10,436 bases of DNA from Bacteroidetes bacterium UBA7688. GTDB taxonomy: Bacteria; Bacteroidota; Bacteroidia; Chitinophagales; Chitinophagaceae. The notes under the pieces were generated by a model that saw only the letters and a program-made list of their open reading frames with translations, searched no databases and was not told where the DNA came from. Positions 1 to 5,849 of the stretch are shown here, one piece after another; position 1 is the stretch's first letter, and every line of letters starts with the position of its first letter. A program made the translations under genes and the position numbers. Location: positions 1,020 through 11,455 of the forward strand of contig DLGS01000222.1 of NCBI GenBank assembly GCA_002482815.1. The letters run 5' to 3'.

Positions 1-1
1 A

Positions 2-31
2 TTACTTGAAATAGAAAACAATTCTCTCTAA
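2..31 (+). CDS. possible 3' end of a gene entering from the left
   Basis: The first bases read as an open frame of nine codons (LLEIENNSL) ending in TAA, in the same orientation as every other gene. The following 39 bases are AT-rich and look like a leader for the next gene. Nothing can be said about function, and nine codons could be open by chance, so this is only a suggestion that a gene runs in from the left edge. Confidence 0.25.
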   Translation, partial: LLEIENNSL

Positions 32-70
32 CCCCCATCACATTAACCAATCAAAGTAAAAATTAAAATT

Positions 71-307
71 ATGGAATTGATAGATATTGTTTTTAAGCTA
101 GTAGGTAGCACAATCCCTTTAGGAGATTCATCTCAAGACAAAGAACGATTAAATAATCTCAAAACGCTTTGTTCTTTAACAGAGGATTTGATTAACCACA
201 TCGATTTTTTATCCCAAATGAAAGGGCAACAGCATTCGGTAAAAGAATCTCAAATATTTGCCCGAAAGTTTATTGCCCGTATGGTTTCAGAAAATGATAC
301 CATCTAA
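71..307 (+). CDS. small hypothetical phage protein, helical
   Basis: This encodes a 78-residue soluble protein of unknown function. It starts MELIDIVFKLVG and continues with a mostly helical, charged segment. There are no cysteine clusters, membrane segments or catalytic motifs. The general form (hydrophobic N-terminal helix with a GSTIPLGDS-type turn, then a longer helical part) resembles small proteins I associate with Bacteroidetes phages, but I can name no family. The start follows an A-rich leader with no Shine-Dalgarno, like its neighbours. A hairpin with a U-tract lies just after the stop, so the gene may be the end of its own transcript. It is a real gene by context; its function is unknown. 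Confidence 0.75.
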   Translation: MELIDIVFKLVGSTIPLGDSSQDKERLNNLKTLCSLTEDLINHIDFLSQMKGQQHSVKESQIFARKFIARMVSENDTI

Positions 308-317
308 TCCTTCACAT

Positions 318-337
318 CACTCTTAGGAGTGTTTTTT
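318..337 (+). terminator. intrinsic terminator after the first gene
   Basis: A five-base-pair stem, CACTC at 318-322 and GAGTG at 327-331, encloses a TTAG loop and is followed by six T residues (332-337). It starts 11 bases after the preceding stop codon. The stem is short, so termination may be partial. Confidence 0.7.
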
Positions 338-358
338 AAAACTTTAAAATAAAGAAAA

Positions 359-586
359 ATGTCTACACTAACAACAAAAGCTTTTTACATAGAATGCAAT
401 GTATGCAGAGAGGAATACAGGGAAAAATTTACAGACTATTCAACATTTTCTGATGAAATGTACGCCAATGATAGCGTAAGAAATGATGGAGAATGGCATT
501 GCGGAGACGACGATAACCATTATTGCCCAAAATGCTTTACGATTAACGATGAAGATGAATTAATCCTGACACCTCAATCCCTATAG
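359..586 (+). CDS. small zinc-ribbon-like protein
   Basis: This is a 75-residue acidic protein with two CxxC pairs, C13-C16 (CNVC) and C56-C59 (CPKC), and an extra C48. Two such pairs about 40 residues apart are the usual pattern of a zinc ribbon, so one structural zinc is likely. The region between them is rich in Asp, Glu and aromatic residues, with no catalytic motif. Small zinc ribbons in phage early regions are often thought to bind nucleic acid or host proteins, but nothing here shows the partner. The start codon follows an A-rich leader just downstream of the 318-337 terminator. Confidence 0.8.
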   Translation: MSTLTTKAFYIECNVCREEYREKFTDYSTFSDEMYANDSVRNDGEWHCGDDDNHYCPKCFTINDEDELILTPQSL

Positions 587-638
587 CAATGCGCCACAAG
601 ACAGCAAGACAATTTTTAACGCTTAAAACATCTTTAAA

Positions 639-839
639 ATGACAAAGCAGCAAGCTATTGAAGCAATGAAAACAGGCGAAAAACTTACGCACCGATATTT
701 TTCAGAAGGGGAATGGGTCTCAATGAAAGGAAACTTTACTATGATTTTTGAAGATGGGTGCAAGATTGATTCTGATACTTTTTGGAATGACAGAAAGGGG
801 GAAGGATTTAATAATGATTGGGAACTTTTCGAACAATGA
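639..839 (+). CDS. small phage protein, possible Tad2/DUF2829-like fold
   Basis: This 66-residue protein begins MTKQQAIEAMKTGEKLTHRYF and ends with an aromatic WELFEQ tail. The order of features is a short helix with 'AxxAMKxGEK(L/V)', a basic/aromatic step, a GEWV strand, a strand before an acidic turn (EDGCKI), an FWNDRK segment and a final D-W-E strand. That order recalls DUF2829 proteins, which include the Thoeris anti-defence protein Tad2. Tad2 proteins are usually somewhat longer (80-90 residues by memory), so this would be a short relative. The resemblance is my own pattern match, not an alignment. It lies in the accessory block with other small early proteins, as expected for an anti-defence gene. 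A generic phage protein of unknown role is the main alternative. Confidence 0.75.
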   Translation: MTKQQAIEAMKTGEKLTHRYFSEGEWVSMKGNFTMIFEDGCKIDSDTFWNDRKGEGFNNDWELFEQ

Positions 840-882
840 TACGGACGCTTATAATTTTTATCACAGCTTAATTTAATTATTT

Positions 883-1146
883 ATGACAGAACTAGAATTT
901 TACAAGTTTTTGGAGTTTAACAAGATTGAATATTCTTGGAGCAGAAAGGATAATAAGCAAGATGTAGTTTGCTTTATACCGCTTTTTTTGTGCGAAGCCT
1001 TCTATAAACTTATTGACGGAAACCATTATCACGGCATAGTAGAATGTGTATTGAAAGAAGGCTGCATTGCACTTTTTATGGCTGATATTTTTGAGTACCA
1101 CGGCATTCACCTTGAAGCAATATTCGAAAACACTAAAACCGCCTAG
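883..1146 (+). CDS. hypothetical phage protein, 87 aa
   Basis: The protein has 87 residues and a compact alpha/beta look: an N-terminal helix (TELEFYKFLEFNKIEYSW), strands (DVVCFIPLFL), a helix (CEAFYKLI), then further strands and a helix (MADIFEYHGIHLEAIF). There are three scattered cysteines but no metal-binding spacing, and the hydrophobic patch around residues 29-38 is too short and broken to be a confident membrane span. I have an impression of similar proteins in Bacteroidetes phages and plasmids but know no function. The start ATG has no Shine-Dalgarno but an AT-rich leader. A long opposite-strand frame covers the same bases and is treated as a shadow. Confidence 0.75.
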   Translation: MTELEFYKFLEFNKIEYSWSRKDNKQDVVCFIPLFLCEAFYKLIDGNHYHGIVECVLKEGCIALFMADIFEYHGIHLEAIFENTKTA

Positions 1147-1163
1147 CAAAGACCCGAAAGATA

Positions 1164-1247
1164 ATAAATGACATTACTAGCACAGATTTTATTGCGGCAG
1201 TTGGACTTGTTCTGATTGCCGTTTTTGTTTTAACTCACTTTAAATAA
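1164..1247 (+). CDS. possible tiny single-span membrane peptide lacking a normal start codon
   Basis: In the gap between two genes, one frame reads NDITSTDFIAAVGLVLIAVF followed by VLTHFK and a stop, a clean single transmembrane helix with a polar N-terminus and a positive C-terminus. It sits exactly where a small gene would fit, before the next leader. The frame has no ATG, GTG or TTG at the right place. ATA codons precede AAT-GAC at 1161 and 1164, so either a rare ATA or ATT start is used, or the start was lost by mutation (ATG to ATA) and this is a relic. The only ATG nearby (1168) is in another frame and stops after 15 codons. Confidence 0.35.
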   Translation: MNDITSTDFIAAVGLVLIAVFVLTHFK

Positions 1248-1254
1248 AATACAA

Positions 1255-1692
1255 ATGCAAAGGGATATAAAGTTTCGTTTATGGAATGCCATTGAAAATA
1301 AATGGGAGTTAGGATATGATATGCCGAATCTTGGCGGATTTTCTCTTTTAGGTGAGTGTATGGTTTTTGGTGAATACAATAGGGTGATTGATAAATTCAG
1401 CTTAAAAGACTGGGATAAAATCATAATTCAACAATACATAGGATTGCAAGATGTAAATGGAAAGTTTATTTACGCTGGAGACATTTTACAGGAAGTCAAT
1501 CCAAGAGGGTTTATGTATAGAGTTTTTGAAGTAGAAGGCGGTTTTGCTGTCAATACCCACCACGACGATTTTAATAAAGATATCATCGTCTTTTATGAAT
1601 CAACAGCAGATATGCAAATGTCAGGATATATTAAAGGGTCTTGCGCAGTCATTGGAAACATTTTAGAAAATCCTGAACTACTCAAACATTAA
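1255..1692 (+). CDS. YopX family protein
   Basis: This 145-residue protein has the hallmarks of the YopX family (PF09643, named after Bacillus phage SPbeta YopX). It has an N-terminal RDIKFRLWN (residues 3-11), the central block QYIGLQDVNGKFIYAGDIL (60-78), and the C-terminal VIGNILENPELL (132-143). Length is typical for the family. YopX proteins are common in early or accessory regions of phages and prophages, and their biochemical role is not established. The start ATG follows an AT-rich leader containing no Shine-Dalgarno. A hairpin lies immediately after the stop codon. Family assignment is confident; function is unknown. Confidence 0.92.
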   Translation: MQRDIKFRLWNAIENKWELGYDMPNLGGFSLLGECMVFGEYNRVIDKFSLKDWDKIIIQQYIGLQDVNGKFIYAGDILQEVNPRGFMYRVFEVEGGFAVNTHHDDFNKDIIVFYESTADMQMSGYIKGSCAVIGNILENPELLKH

Positions 1693-1717
1693 AAAAGCCC
1701 CTGCTGAAACAGAGGCT
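1691..1717 (-). terminator. hairpin with T-tract on the minus strand
   Basis: Left arm AGCCCCTG (1696-1703) pairs with right arm CAGAGGCT (1710-1717) around a CTGAAA loop, with one C-A mismatch. The run of A at 1691-1696 becomes a U-tract only for a transcript read leftward. On the + strand the downstream sequence has no good T-run, so the hairpin may be a weak + terminator, an mRNA 3'-end stabiliser, or a stop for antisense transcription. Confidence 0.5.
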
Positions 1718-1754
1718 AATCATTTCACTTAAAGTTAAACAATCAATCAAAGTT

Positions 1755-2096
1755 ATGAAAAGATACACATCATTTGAACATCCAATTAAAGCTAAAAAAC
1801 TAGTTGGAGGTGAATACAAAGAATTAATAGTCGGTGTTTGGACTATTGAACTTGAATCAGAGGACGAAGATACATACAGGGTTACTTTAATGCAGTTTAA
1901 AGGGAATCCTGATTACAAATATGATTATAGCCCTGTTGCTATCTGTTTGGACTATTCGGAGCTTGAAACACTTGTAAGTGAATTTTTGTTCGGCTACTAT
2001 CAGGATTTCCCAAACCCACCAAAAAGCCGTGACCCGTGGAATTCAATATTTCAATCAATCGGCTCTATCTGTTCACCTCAAACACTTGAATCGTAA
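1755..2096 (+). CDS. hypothetical protein, 113 aa
   Basis: This soluble, acidic 113-residue protein has alternating strands in its N-terminal two thirds (for example ELIVGVWTIELES and YRVTLMQF), a helix near YSELETLVSEFLFGYY, and a proline-rich C-terminal part (FPNPPKSRDPW). I recognise no family. Its leader contains CAATCAAAGT, also seen before the gene at 71. Its stop codon overlaps the next start as TAATG (2094-2098), indicating translational coupling with the following gene. Function cannot be inferred beyond membership of the accessory block. Confidence 0.75.
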   Translation: MKRYTSFEHPIKAKKLVGGEYKELIVGVWTIELESEDEDTYRVTLMQFKGNPDYKYDYSPVAICLDYSELETLVSEFLFGYYQDFPNPPKSRDPWNSIFQSIGSICSPQTLES

Positions 2097-2443
2097 TGGA
2101 AAACTTTAAAGGAACAAAAGGACAATGGAATGCAGATACTATATCTGAAATGAATGTGCCTGATAGTTATGGCGAATTTGGATTTAATAAAGGTTTTTTT
2201 TCGAAGACTGCAAATATAAAAGACCAAAGCGGCAGAGTATTGGCAGACGTAAAAGGTTTTGATACCGAATTATTTGTCCCTTCAAATGATGTTGCGGCAA
2301 ATGCGTTGTTAATATCAAAAGCCCCCGAACTTTTGGAAATGCTTAATCGTATAGTTGAAGACCACCTGAATGATAGGCTAAGCTGGGCTACACTTGTAGA
2401 AGCAAAATCCCTTATTAAATCTGCAACAGAACTAAACCCTTAA
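2096..2443 (+). CDS. phage protein with 'NALLISKAPELLEML' helix
   Basis: This is a 115-residue protein. The N-terminal half opens with NFKGTKGQW and looks beta-rich, and it is followed by a block (AANALLISKAPELLEML) and a C-terminal helical part. The 'NAxLIxxAPELLExL' signature recurs in many phage and prophage proteins from enterobacteria and Bacteroidetes, usually annotated hypothetical. No catalytic residues or metal sites can be seen. Translation is probably coupled to the upstream gene through the TAATG overlap, and the DUF551 gene starts three bases after its stop. It is a conserved phage accessory protein with unknown role. Confidence 0.82.
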   Translation: MENFKGTKGQWNADTISEMNVPDSYGEFGFNKGFFSKTANIKDQSGRVLADVKGFDTELFVPSNDVAANALLISKAPELLEMLNRIVEDHLNDRLSWATLVEAKSLIKSATELNP

Positions 2444-2446
2444 TCT

Positions 2447-2638
2447 ATGAAACAAGAATGGATTTCAGTAAAAGACAGGTTGCCAAAAAACCTTGAATCG
2501 GTATTAGTTGTAGGCAATTATATTAGGGCAACCGCTTTATTTCAGGATGGCAAGTTTTATTCAGACTTCAAATTGCCCGAATCCGAAAATGTTACTCATT
2601 GGATGCCATTACCTGACCCACCAAATTGTATCTTATGA
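2447..2638 (+). CDS. DUF551 domain protein
   Basis: This 63-residue protein matches DUF551 (PF04448) well. It starts EWISVKDRLP (residues 4-13), has a central VLVVGNYIRATALFQDGKFY strand region, and ends VTHWMPLPDPP (49-59), the family's signature C-terminus. The size is typical. DUF551 proteins are widespread in phages and prophages and are presumed small beta-rich folds; no function is established. The stop codon overlaps the ATG of the next gene (ATGA at 2635-2638), which implies coupled translation. Confidence 0.9.
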   Translation: MKQEWISVKDRLPKNLESVLVVGNYIRATALFQDGKFYSDFKLPESENVTHWMPLPDPPNCIL

Positions 2639-2814
2639 AACCCTGCGCAAATCCTGAATGCTCCAACACTTTTGAGCCTGACCTAACACGAACCAACGTT
2701 CAAATCTATTGCAGCCCTAAATGTTGGAGAAAAGGGTACAAGAAAAAGAATATCGCAGCAGCAGAAAAAGAGAAAACGGACAATTTGTTTCACCATCTAA
2801 AAAAATCAATATGA
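2635..2814 (+). CDS. small zinc-finger protein
   Basis: This basic 59-residue protein begins MKPCANPECSNTFEP and continues with YCSPKCWRKGYKKK. The cysteines form a CxxxxC followed by CSPKC, the pattern of small treble-clef/zinc-ribbon proteins with a 'YCSxxC' second knuckle and a basic helix after it, so zinc and nucleic-acid binding are plausible. I take the ATG at 2635 rather than a TTG at 2626, because it forms an ATGA overlap with the DUF551 stop and begins right at the zinc finger. The last codons overlap the next ATG in the same way (2811-2814). The C-terminal part is a charged helix with no motif. Confidence 0.78.
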   Translation: MKPCANPECSNTFEPDLTRTNVQIYCSPKCWRKGYKKKNIAAAEKEKTDNLFHHLKKSI

Positions 2815-2936
2815 CTACAATGTTGCTTCTTATTCTTGGCGGTCATTGCCTTAAAGGTACAATAGGTCTTATTTATAGGGCAAAAACAGAGCCAAATTAT
2901 TACAACAAAAAACAACGTAAACACTCAAAATACTAA
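2811..2936 (+). CDS. small membrane-associated protein, 41 aa
   Basis: This 41-residue peptide has a hydrophobic N-terminus (MTTMLLLILGG) and a strongly basic C-terminal tail (KKQRKHSKY). The frame extends upstream to 2721 without a stop, but that part lies inside the zinc-finger gene. The ATG at 2811 overlaps that gene's stop as ATGA, a junction type used repeatedly here, so it is the probable start. The hydrophobic stretch is short and contains His, Cys and Lys, so one membrane span is possible but not certain. Function is unknown. Confidence 0.5.
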   Translation: MTTMLLLILGGHCLKGTIGLIYRAKTEPNYYNKKQRKHSKY

Positions 2937-2940
2937 GATA

Positions 2941-3213
2941 ATGACAAAGACTATTTGGAAATTTTCATTTTTTACCGATGATATGATTATGCTTAAAATG
3001 CCTGTTGGTGCTGAAATATTGCATTTGAATATGCAGAACAACGACCCTCAATTGTGGGCTTTAGTAAATGCAGATAATGACCAAGAGGTAAGACGCTTTG
3101 AAATATTTGGCACAGGGCATCCGATAAAATACGATATGGGCATCGAACGTAAATACATCGGCACATACTTTGAAGGCGCACTTGTTTTTCACCTTTTCGA
3201 ACGCATCAATTAA
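2941..3213 (+). CDS. DUF7352 family phage protein
   Basis: This 90-residue protein fits a family of small phage proteins (DUF7352 by memory). It has an N-terminal TIWKF, the block 'MPVGAEILHLNMQNNDPQLWALV' at residues 20-42, an invariant-looking FGTGHPI at 56-62, and a C-terminal RKYIGTYFEGALVFHLFE at 70-87. Length agrees with the family. It is predicted to be beta-rich and cytoplasmic, and its biochemical role is not known. It follows the membrane peptide gene by four bases, so it belongs to the same transcript. Family assignment is confident; the exact DUF number is from memory. Confidence 0.88.
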   Translation: MTKTIWKFSFFTDDMIMLKMPVGAEILHLNMQNNDPQLWALVNADNDQEVRRFEIFGTGHPIKYDMGIERKYIGTYFEGALVFHLFERIN

Positions 3214-3236
3214 TCACAACTCAAAAAACTAATATA

Positions 3237-3464
3237 ATGATACTTACAAACGATAACGCAAAAGAAATATTCGAAGACTTATTCGGAGAAATCAAAACAG
3301 ATTGGGGCTATTCGATAACATTCAAAAAAACTAAATCAGGCATCATTGTATCTAAATGGTATGCAAGAAATGCTTGGGTAGATGACACACTAGAAAAACA
3401 AGTTCTAATGTCTGACGGCAAAATTTACGAAAAGGGAATTGAAATCGCAACCTATACACTTTAA
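3237..3464 (+). CDS. hypothetical protein, 75 aa
   Basis: This 75-residue protein has a short N-terminal helix (NAKEIFEDLFGEI) followed by what look like four or five strands (GYSITFKKTKSGIIVSKWY and later). No cysteine, membrane segment or known motif is present. It is preceded by a 15-base leader, AACTCAAAAAACTAA, that is repeated exactly before the next gene, with the start codon four bases after it. I do not recognise the family. Confidence 0.7.
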   Translation: MILTNDNAKEIFEDLFGEIKTDWGYSITFKKTKSGIIVSKWYARNAWVDDTLEKQVLMSDGKIYEKGIEIATYTL

Positions 3465-3483
3465 CTCAAAAAACTAACCCAAA

Positions 3484-3705
3484 ATGGTACAGATAACAAA
3501 ACAAGACGAACTCCACGCCTACAGAATAAAGCGTAATAAGATGGAACAAGCAATAGAACAAGGATTAAACATTGACTTCGGAATGACGCTTCAGGAAGTT
3601 ATTAATAAAATAGCTGATTTGGATGCGCAAATACTAGCAGAGCCTAAATCAGAACGTTTCCCATCTTGGGACGCTGAACCCCATACGGAGGGGGCTTTCC
3701 TTTAA
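3484..3705 (+). CDS. hypothetical helical protein, 73 aa
   Basis: This 73-residue charged protein is mostly helix (DELHAYRIKRNKMEQAIEQG and MTLQEVINKIADLDAQILA), with a short Pro/Trp-containing tail. The heptad-like hydrophobic spacing would fit a small helical hairpin or coiled-coil dimer. There is no metal site or catalytic motif. The start is preceded by the second copy of the AACTCAAAAAACTAA leader with six bases between. Function is unknown. Confidence 0.7.
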   Translation: MVQITKQDELHAYRIKRNKMEQAIEQGLNIDFGMTLQEVINKIADLDAQILAEPKSERFPSWDAEPHTEGAFL

Positions 3706-3720
3706 TTTTTAAAATGTTTA

Positions 3721-3942
3721 ATGATGACACCAACACAAAAAGCGATATCGTTATATGACAGCTTTGTTCGCTACACCACATTTGAATTTGAGCATACATA
3801 TGCTAAAGAATGCGCATTAATAACCGTTGACGAACTACTAAATAATATTGATTCGACAATTTTATATCACCCTGAAAGTCTTGCTCTACCAATAAACAAA
3901 GACTATTGGCAATCCGTCCGCCAAGAAATAGAACAACTCTAA
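3721..3942 (+). CDS. small conserved phage protein ('CALITVDELL' type)
   Basis: This is a 73-residue helical protein. The middle segment KECALITVDELLNNI and the C-terminal YWQSVRQEIEQL resemble a set of short proteins found near recombination genes in Bacteroidetes phages, all of unknown function. Translation could begin at 3721 or at the adjacent ATG at 3724. A strong intrinsic terminator begins two bases after the stop codon, so this gene closes the first accessory block and separates it from the recombination genes. Confidence 0.75.
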   Translation: MMTPTQKAISLYDSFVRYTTFEFEHTYAKECALITVDELLNNIDSTILYHPESLALPINKDYWQSVRQEIEQL

Positions 3943-3943
3943 C

Positions 3944-3971
3944 AGCCCTGACCGTAAATCAGGGCTTTTTT
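3944..3971 (+). terminator. strong intrinsic terminator closing the accessory block
   Basis: A perfect eight-base-pair stem, AGCCCTGA (3944-3951) with TCAGGGCT (3959-3966), encloses a seven-base loop (CCGTAAA) and runs into six T residues (3966-3971). It starts two bases after a stop codon. The next gene starts 22 bases later with no recognisable promoter, so either read-through or antitermination feeds the downstream genes, or a promoter is present that I cannot see. Confidence 0.88.
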
Positions 3972-3993
3972 ATTCACTTTTAATTTAAACACA

Positions 3994-4608
3994 ATGTCAG
4001 AAATAAAATTAAATCTCTATCAAAAGCTATTGGAGATACAAAAAGCAATTATAGGGCTTGGGAAGGATGGGAAATCTTTTGGGTATGCCTATGTAACAGG
4101 TTCTAAGGCTTTGGAGCATATTAAGCCATTGATGAACCAATACGGGCTAATCTTAAAGCAAGAAGTTCTTACAATATCTAACCAGCGGCAAGATTATCAG
4201 GCAAAAAGCGGTTCTAAGTCTGAAATTCTTACTTGTACTACTCAAAAGTTTACTTGGATAGACTGCGAAACGGGCGAAAAGGATGAAAACCTATTTGCTG
4301 CAAACGGGCAAAATGATTGGGAAAAGGGGTTAGGTTCTGCTTTGACTTATGCTGAAAGGTATTTCCTTCTTAAATTCTTTCATATTGCTACCGATGAAGA
4401 TGATATTGACAACCCGCAAAGGGATGAGGGCAAATCTAAGCCTATACAAAAAGCAGCCGTACCTATTGACGAAGTAATCAAGCGAGTGAATGAATTGGCA
4501 ACAGAGGCAGAATTGAACGCTTATTACCTTGAATTAGGGTATAGTAAAACTAATCCTGCTACCGCTGCAATAATAAAAATATTTGCTGACCGAAAAACTA
4601 GTTTGTAA
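3994..4608 (+). CDS. erf: ERF family single-strand annealing protein
   Basis: This 204-residue protein belongs to the ERF superfamily (PF04404; type member P22 Erf), recombination mediators that coat single-stranded DNA and anneal complementary strands. The ERF domain covers about residues 5-140. It has the N-terminal helix with LYQKLLEIQKAI, the segment FGYAYVTGSKALEHIKPLM (29-47), NQYGLIL (48-54), and the family hallmark GLGSALTYAERYFLLKFFHI (112-131) followed by the acidic ATDEDDID (132-139). The C-terminal part (150-204) is a separate helical region. The stop overlaps the exonuclease start as TAATG (4606-4610), so the two products are probably made together. No single-strand binding protein gene is seen nearby. 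Acts in the cytoplasm during phage DNA replication and repair. Confidence 0.93.
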   Translation: MSEIKLNLYQKLLEIQKAIIGLGKDGKSFGYAYVTGSKALEHIKPLMNQYGLILKQEVLTISNQRQDYQAKSGSKSEILTCTTQKFTWIDCETGEKDENLFAANGQNDWEKGLGSALTYAERYFLLKFFHIATDEDDIDNPQRDEGKSKPIQKAAVPIDEVIKRVNELATEAELNAYYLELGYSKTNPATAAIIKIFADRKTSL

Positions 4609-5435
4609 TGGTAGCCTTATGGGATTGCGACAGTCTTTTTTATAAATCTTGCTACAAATTAAATGAGCCTGAAACAATAGAAAAGATGATGTTAACCGAT
4701 TATGACGAAGATATGCAACTTGGGTTATTGGCTCAAGTTGCAGCAAATCGGATGGAAACAATGATGTTGAATATTCTCGAAGATATTAGCAATGACGAAA
4801 ATAACATCAATATCACATCACAGGAATTGTATGTAACGCATTGTACAAACAGTATCAGGAAGCAATTAAGCCCCGAATATAAGTCTAACAGAAAGCCCGA
4901 CAATCTTACGAAGTTGGTAAATGTATTGCGCTCAATGTACATCTTTGAAAACGATGCTATTTACAGCGATACCTTAGAAAGTGACGACTTGCTAGCTGAC
5001 AGGGCAAAAGAACTTCACGGGAATTGCATCATTATAACATCTGACAAAGACCTGATACAATGTGGTGGTTTTATTTACAACTTCTACCAAAAGCCATCAA
5101 AGAAAGATGAACACGGCAATGATATTGAAACATTCAACTGTAAAGGCTTATCCTATACATCAAAAACGGATGCTGAAAGATTTTTAGCAAAACAGATGCT
5201 TATGGGTGACGCTGGCGACAAAGTGCAAGGCATCCCGAAAATAGGGGAAAAGACAGCCGAAAAGATATTAGGCAATGCAAACACTAAGTTTCAACTAATT
5301 AAACGTGTAATCGAAGCCTACAAAAAGCATTATGGCGAAGAATACAGCGAATACTTACAATTAACATTCAGGCTCTTGTATTTAGGTTCATTCGAGCTTC
5401 TTACCCCCACCCTACAAATAGACAATAACAATTAA
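4608..5435 (+). CDS. 5'-3' exonuclease, FEN / T7 gp6-like
   Basis: This 275-residue protein is a metal-dependent 5'-3' exonuclease of the flap-endonuclease superfamily (PIN-like domain plus H3TH DNA-binding domain, as in T7 gp6, T5 D15 and the Pol I 5' nuclease). Visible metal-ligand motifs are D6 and D8 in LWDCDSL, ESDDLLA with E124, D126 and D127, ITSDKDL with D146 and D148, and D201/D204 in MGDAGDKVQGIPKIG (199-213), which leads into the helix-hairpin-helix region GIPKIGEKTAEKIL. The conserved YKSNRK (91-96) also fits. It lacks any polymerase domain. Coupling to the ERF gene by a TAATG overlap suggests it makes the single-stranded ends that ERF anneals. A role in removing RNA primers is an alternative. 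Confidence 0.93.
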   Translation: MVALWDCDSLFYKSCYKLNEPETIEKMMLTDYDEDMQLGLLAQVAANRMETMMLNILEDISNDENNINITSQELYVTHCTNSIRKQLSPEYKSNRKPDNLTKLVNVLRSMYIFENDAIYSDTLESDDLLADRAKELHGNCIIITSDKDLIQCGGFIYNFYQKPSKKDEHGNDIETFNCKGLSYTSKTDAERFLAKQMLMGDAGDKVQGIPKIGEKTAEKILGNANTKFQLIKRVIEAYKKHYGEEYSEYLQLTFRLLYLGSFELLTPTLQIDNNN

Positions 5436-5446
5436 AAAATAAAATT

Positions 5447-5656
5447 ATGAACCAATTGGAATATTGTCCTAATTGTTCAATTGGGCTAGGTAATCAGGAA
5501 ATCCGAATGAGGTTTTGCCAAAACTGCAAGCATCATTGGGACGAAGATGATGAAAATCTGTACGATGATATAGAATTTGTATGCTGCGGCAAATGTGACC
5601 TGCCTGATGCTTGCGCCGATTTTGGATGTGCTATTGAACAAGGCATTAAAAAATAA
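5447..5656 (+). CDS. small protein with two cysteine-rich metal sites
   Basis: This 69-residue acidic protein has an N-terminal zinc ribbon with C7-C10 (CPNC) and C24-C27 (CQNC), followed by a second cysteine group (CCGKCDLPDACADFGC, from about residue 46). The second group is unusual and looks like a separate metal-binding knuckle. The central part is acidic (HHWDEDDENLYDD). It starts 11 bases after the exonuclease and its stop overlaps the next ATG as TAATG (5654-5658), so it belongs to the recombination transcript. A role as a small nucleic-acid or protein-binding adaptor is possible but unproven. Confidence 0.8.
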   Translation: MNQLEYCPNCSIGLGNQEIRMRFCQNCKHHWDEDDENLYDDIEFVCCGKCDLPDACADFGCAIEQGIKK

Positions 5657-5838
5657 TGCTCAAACTACTCGTCCAAAAAGAAAGGGGCAAAAGCGATAAG
5701 AACAGCAAGCCTATCATCTACGGAATCAAAGGGGACATTGTCACATTCATTTCAGACCACGATAATGTCTTAATAGTTGAAAATAACCGTACCAAAATAC
5801 GCTTTTCAGTAAAGAAAAGTGAAGTTAATAACATCTAA
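5656..5838 (+). CDS. small beta-rich hypothetical protein, 60 aa
   Basis: This is a 60-residue basic protein with a succession of strands (MLKLLVQKERG, PIIYGIKGDIVTFIS, NVLIVENNRTKIRFSV). The pattern of a short beta-barrel with a G-D-IV-T-F-IS turn would fit an SH3-like or KOW-like small barrel, which is an inference from the strand pattern only. It is coupled to the upstream zinc protein by a TAATG overlap. No family name is recognised. Confidence 0.72.
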   Translation: MLKLLVQKERGKSDKNSKPIIYGIKGDIVTFISDHDNVLIVENNRTKIRFSVKKSEVNNI

Positions 5839-5849
5839 AAATTAAAAAC

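Noticed and set aside
1132..1146. Programmed -1 frameshift joining the gene at 883 to the membrane peptide frame
   Set aside because: The frames are in the right relation, but there is no slippery heptamer of the X-XXY-YYZ type and the -1 frame carries a TAA at 1134-1136.
892..1149. Minus-strand open frame of 85 codons
   Set aside because: It lies fully opposite a better + strand gene, has unbalanced composition, and no other minus-strand gene is credible. The same applies to minus frames at 1230-1424, 2993-3181, 4534-4761, 4733-4942 and 9229-9483.
2721..2810. N-terminal extension of the small membrane peptide
   Set aside because: It overlaps the zinc-finger gene and reads as highly charged filler; the ATGA junction at 2811 fits the style of the cluster.
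3679..3705. CCCC/GGGG hairpin near the end of the gene at 3484
   Set aside because: Only four pairs with a seven-base loop, inside coding sequence, and the T-run is too far from the stem for a normal terminator.
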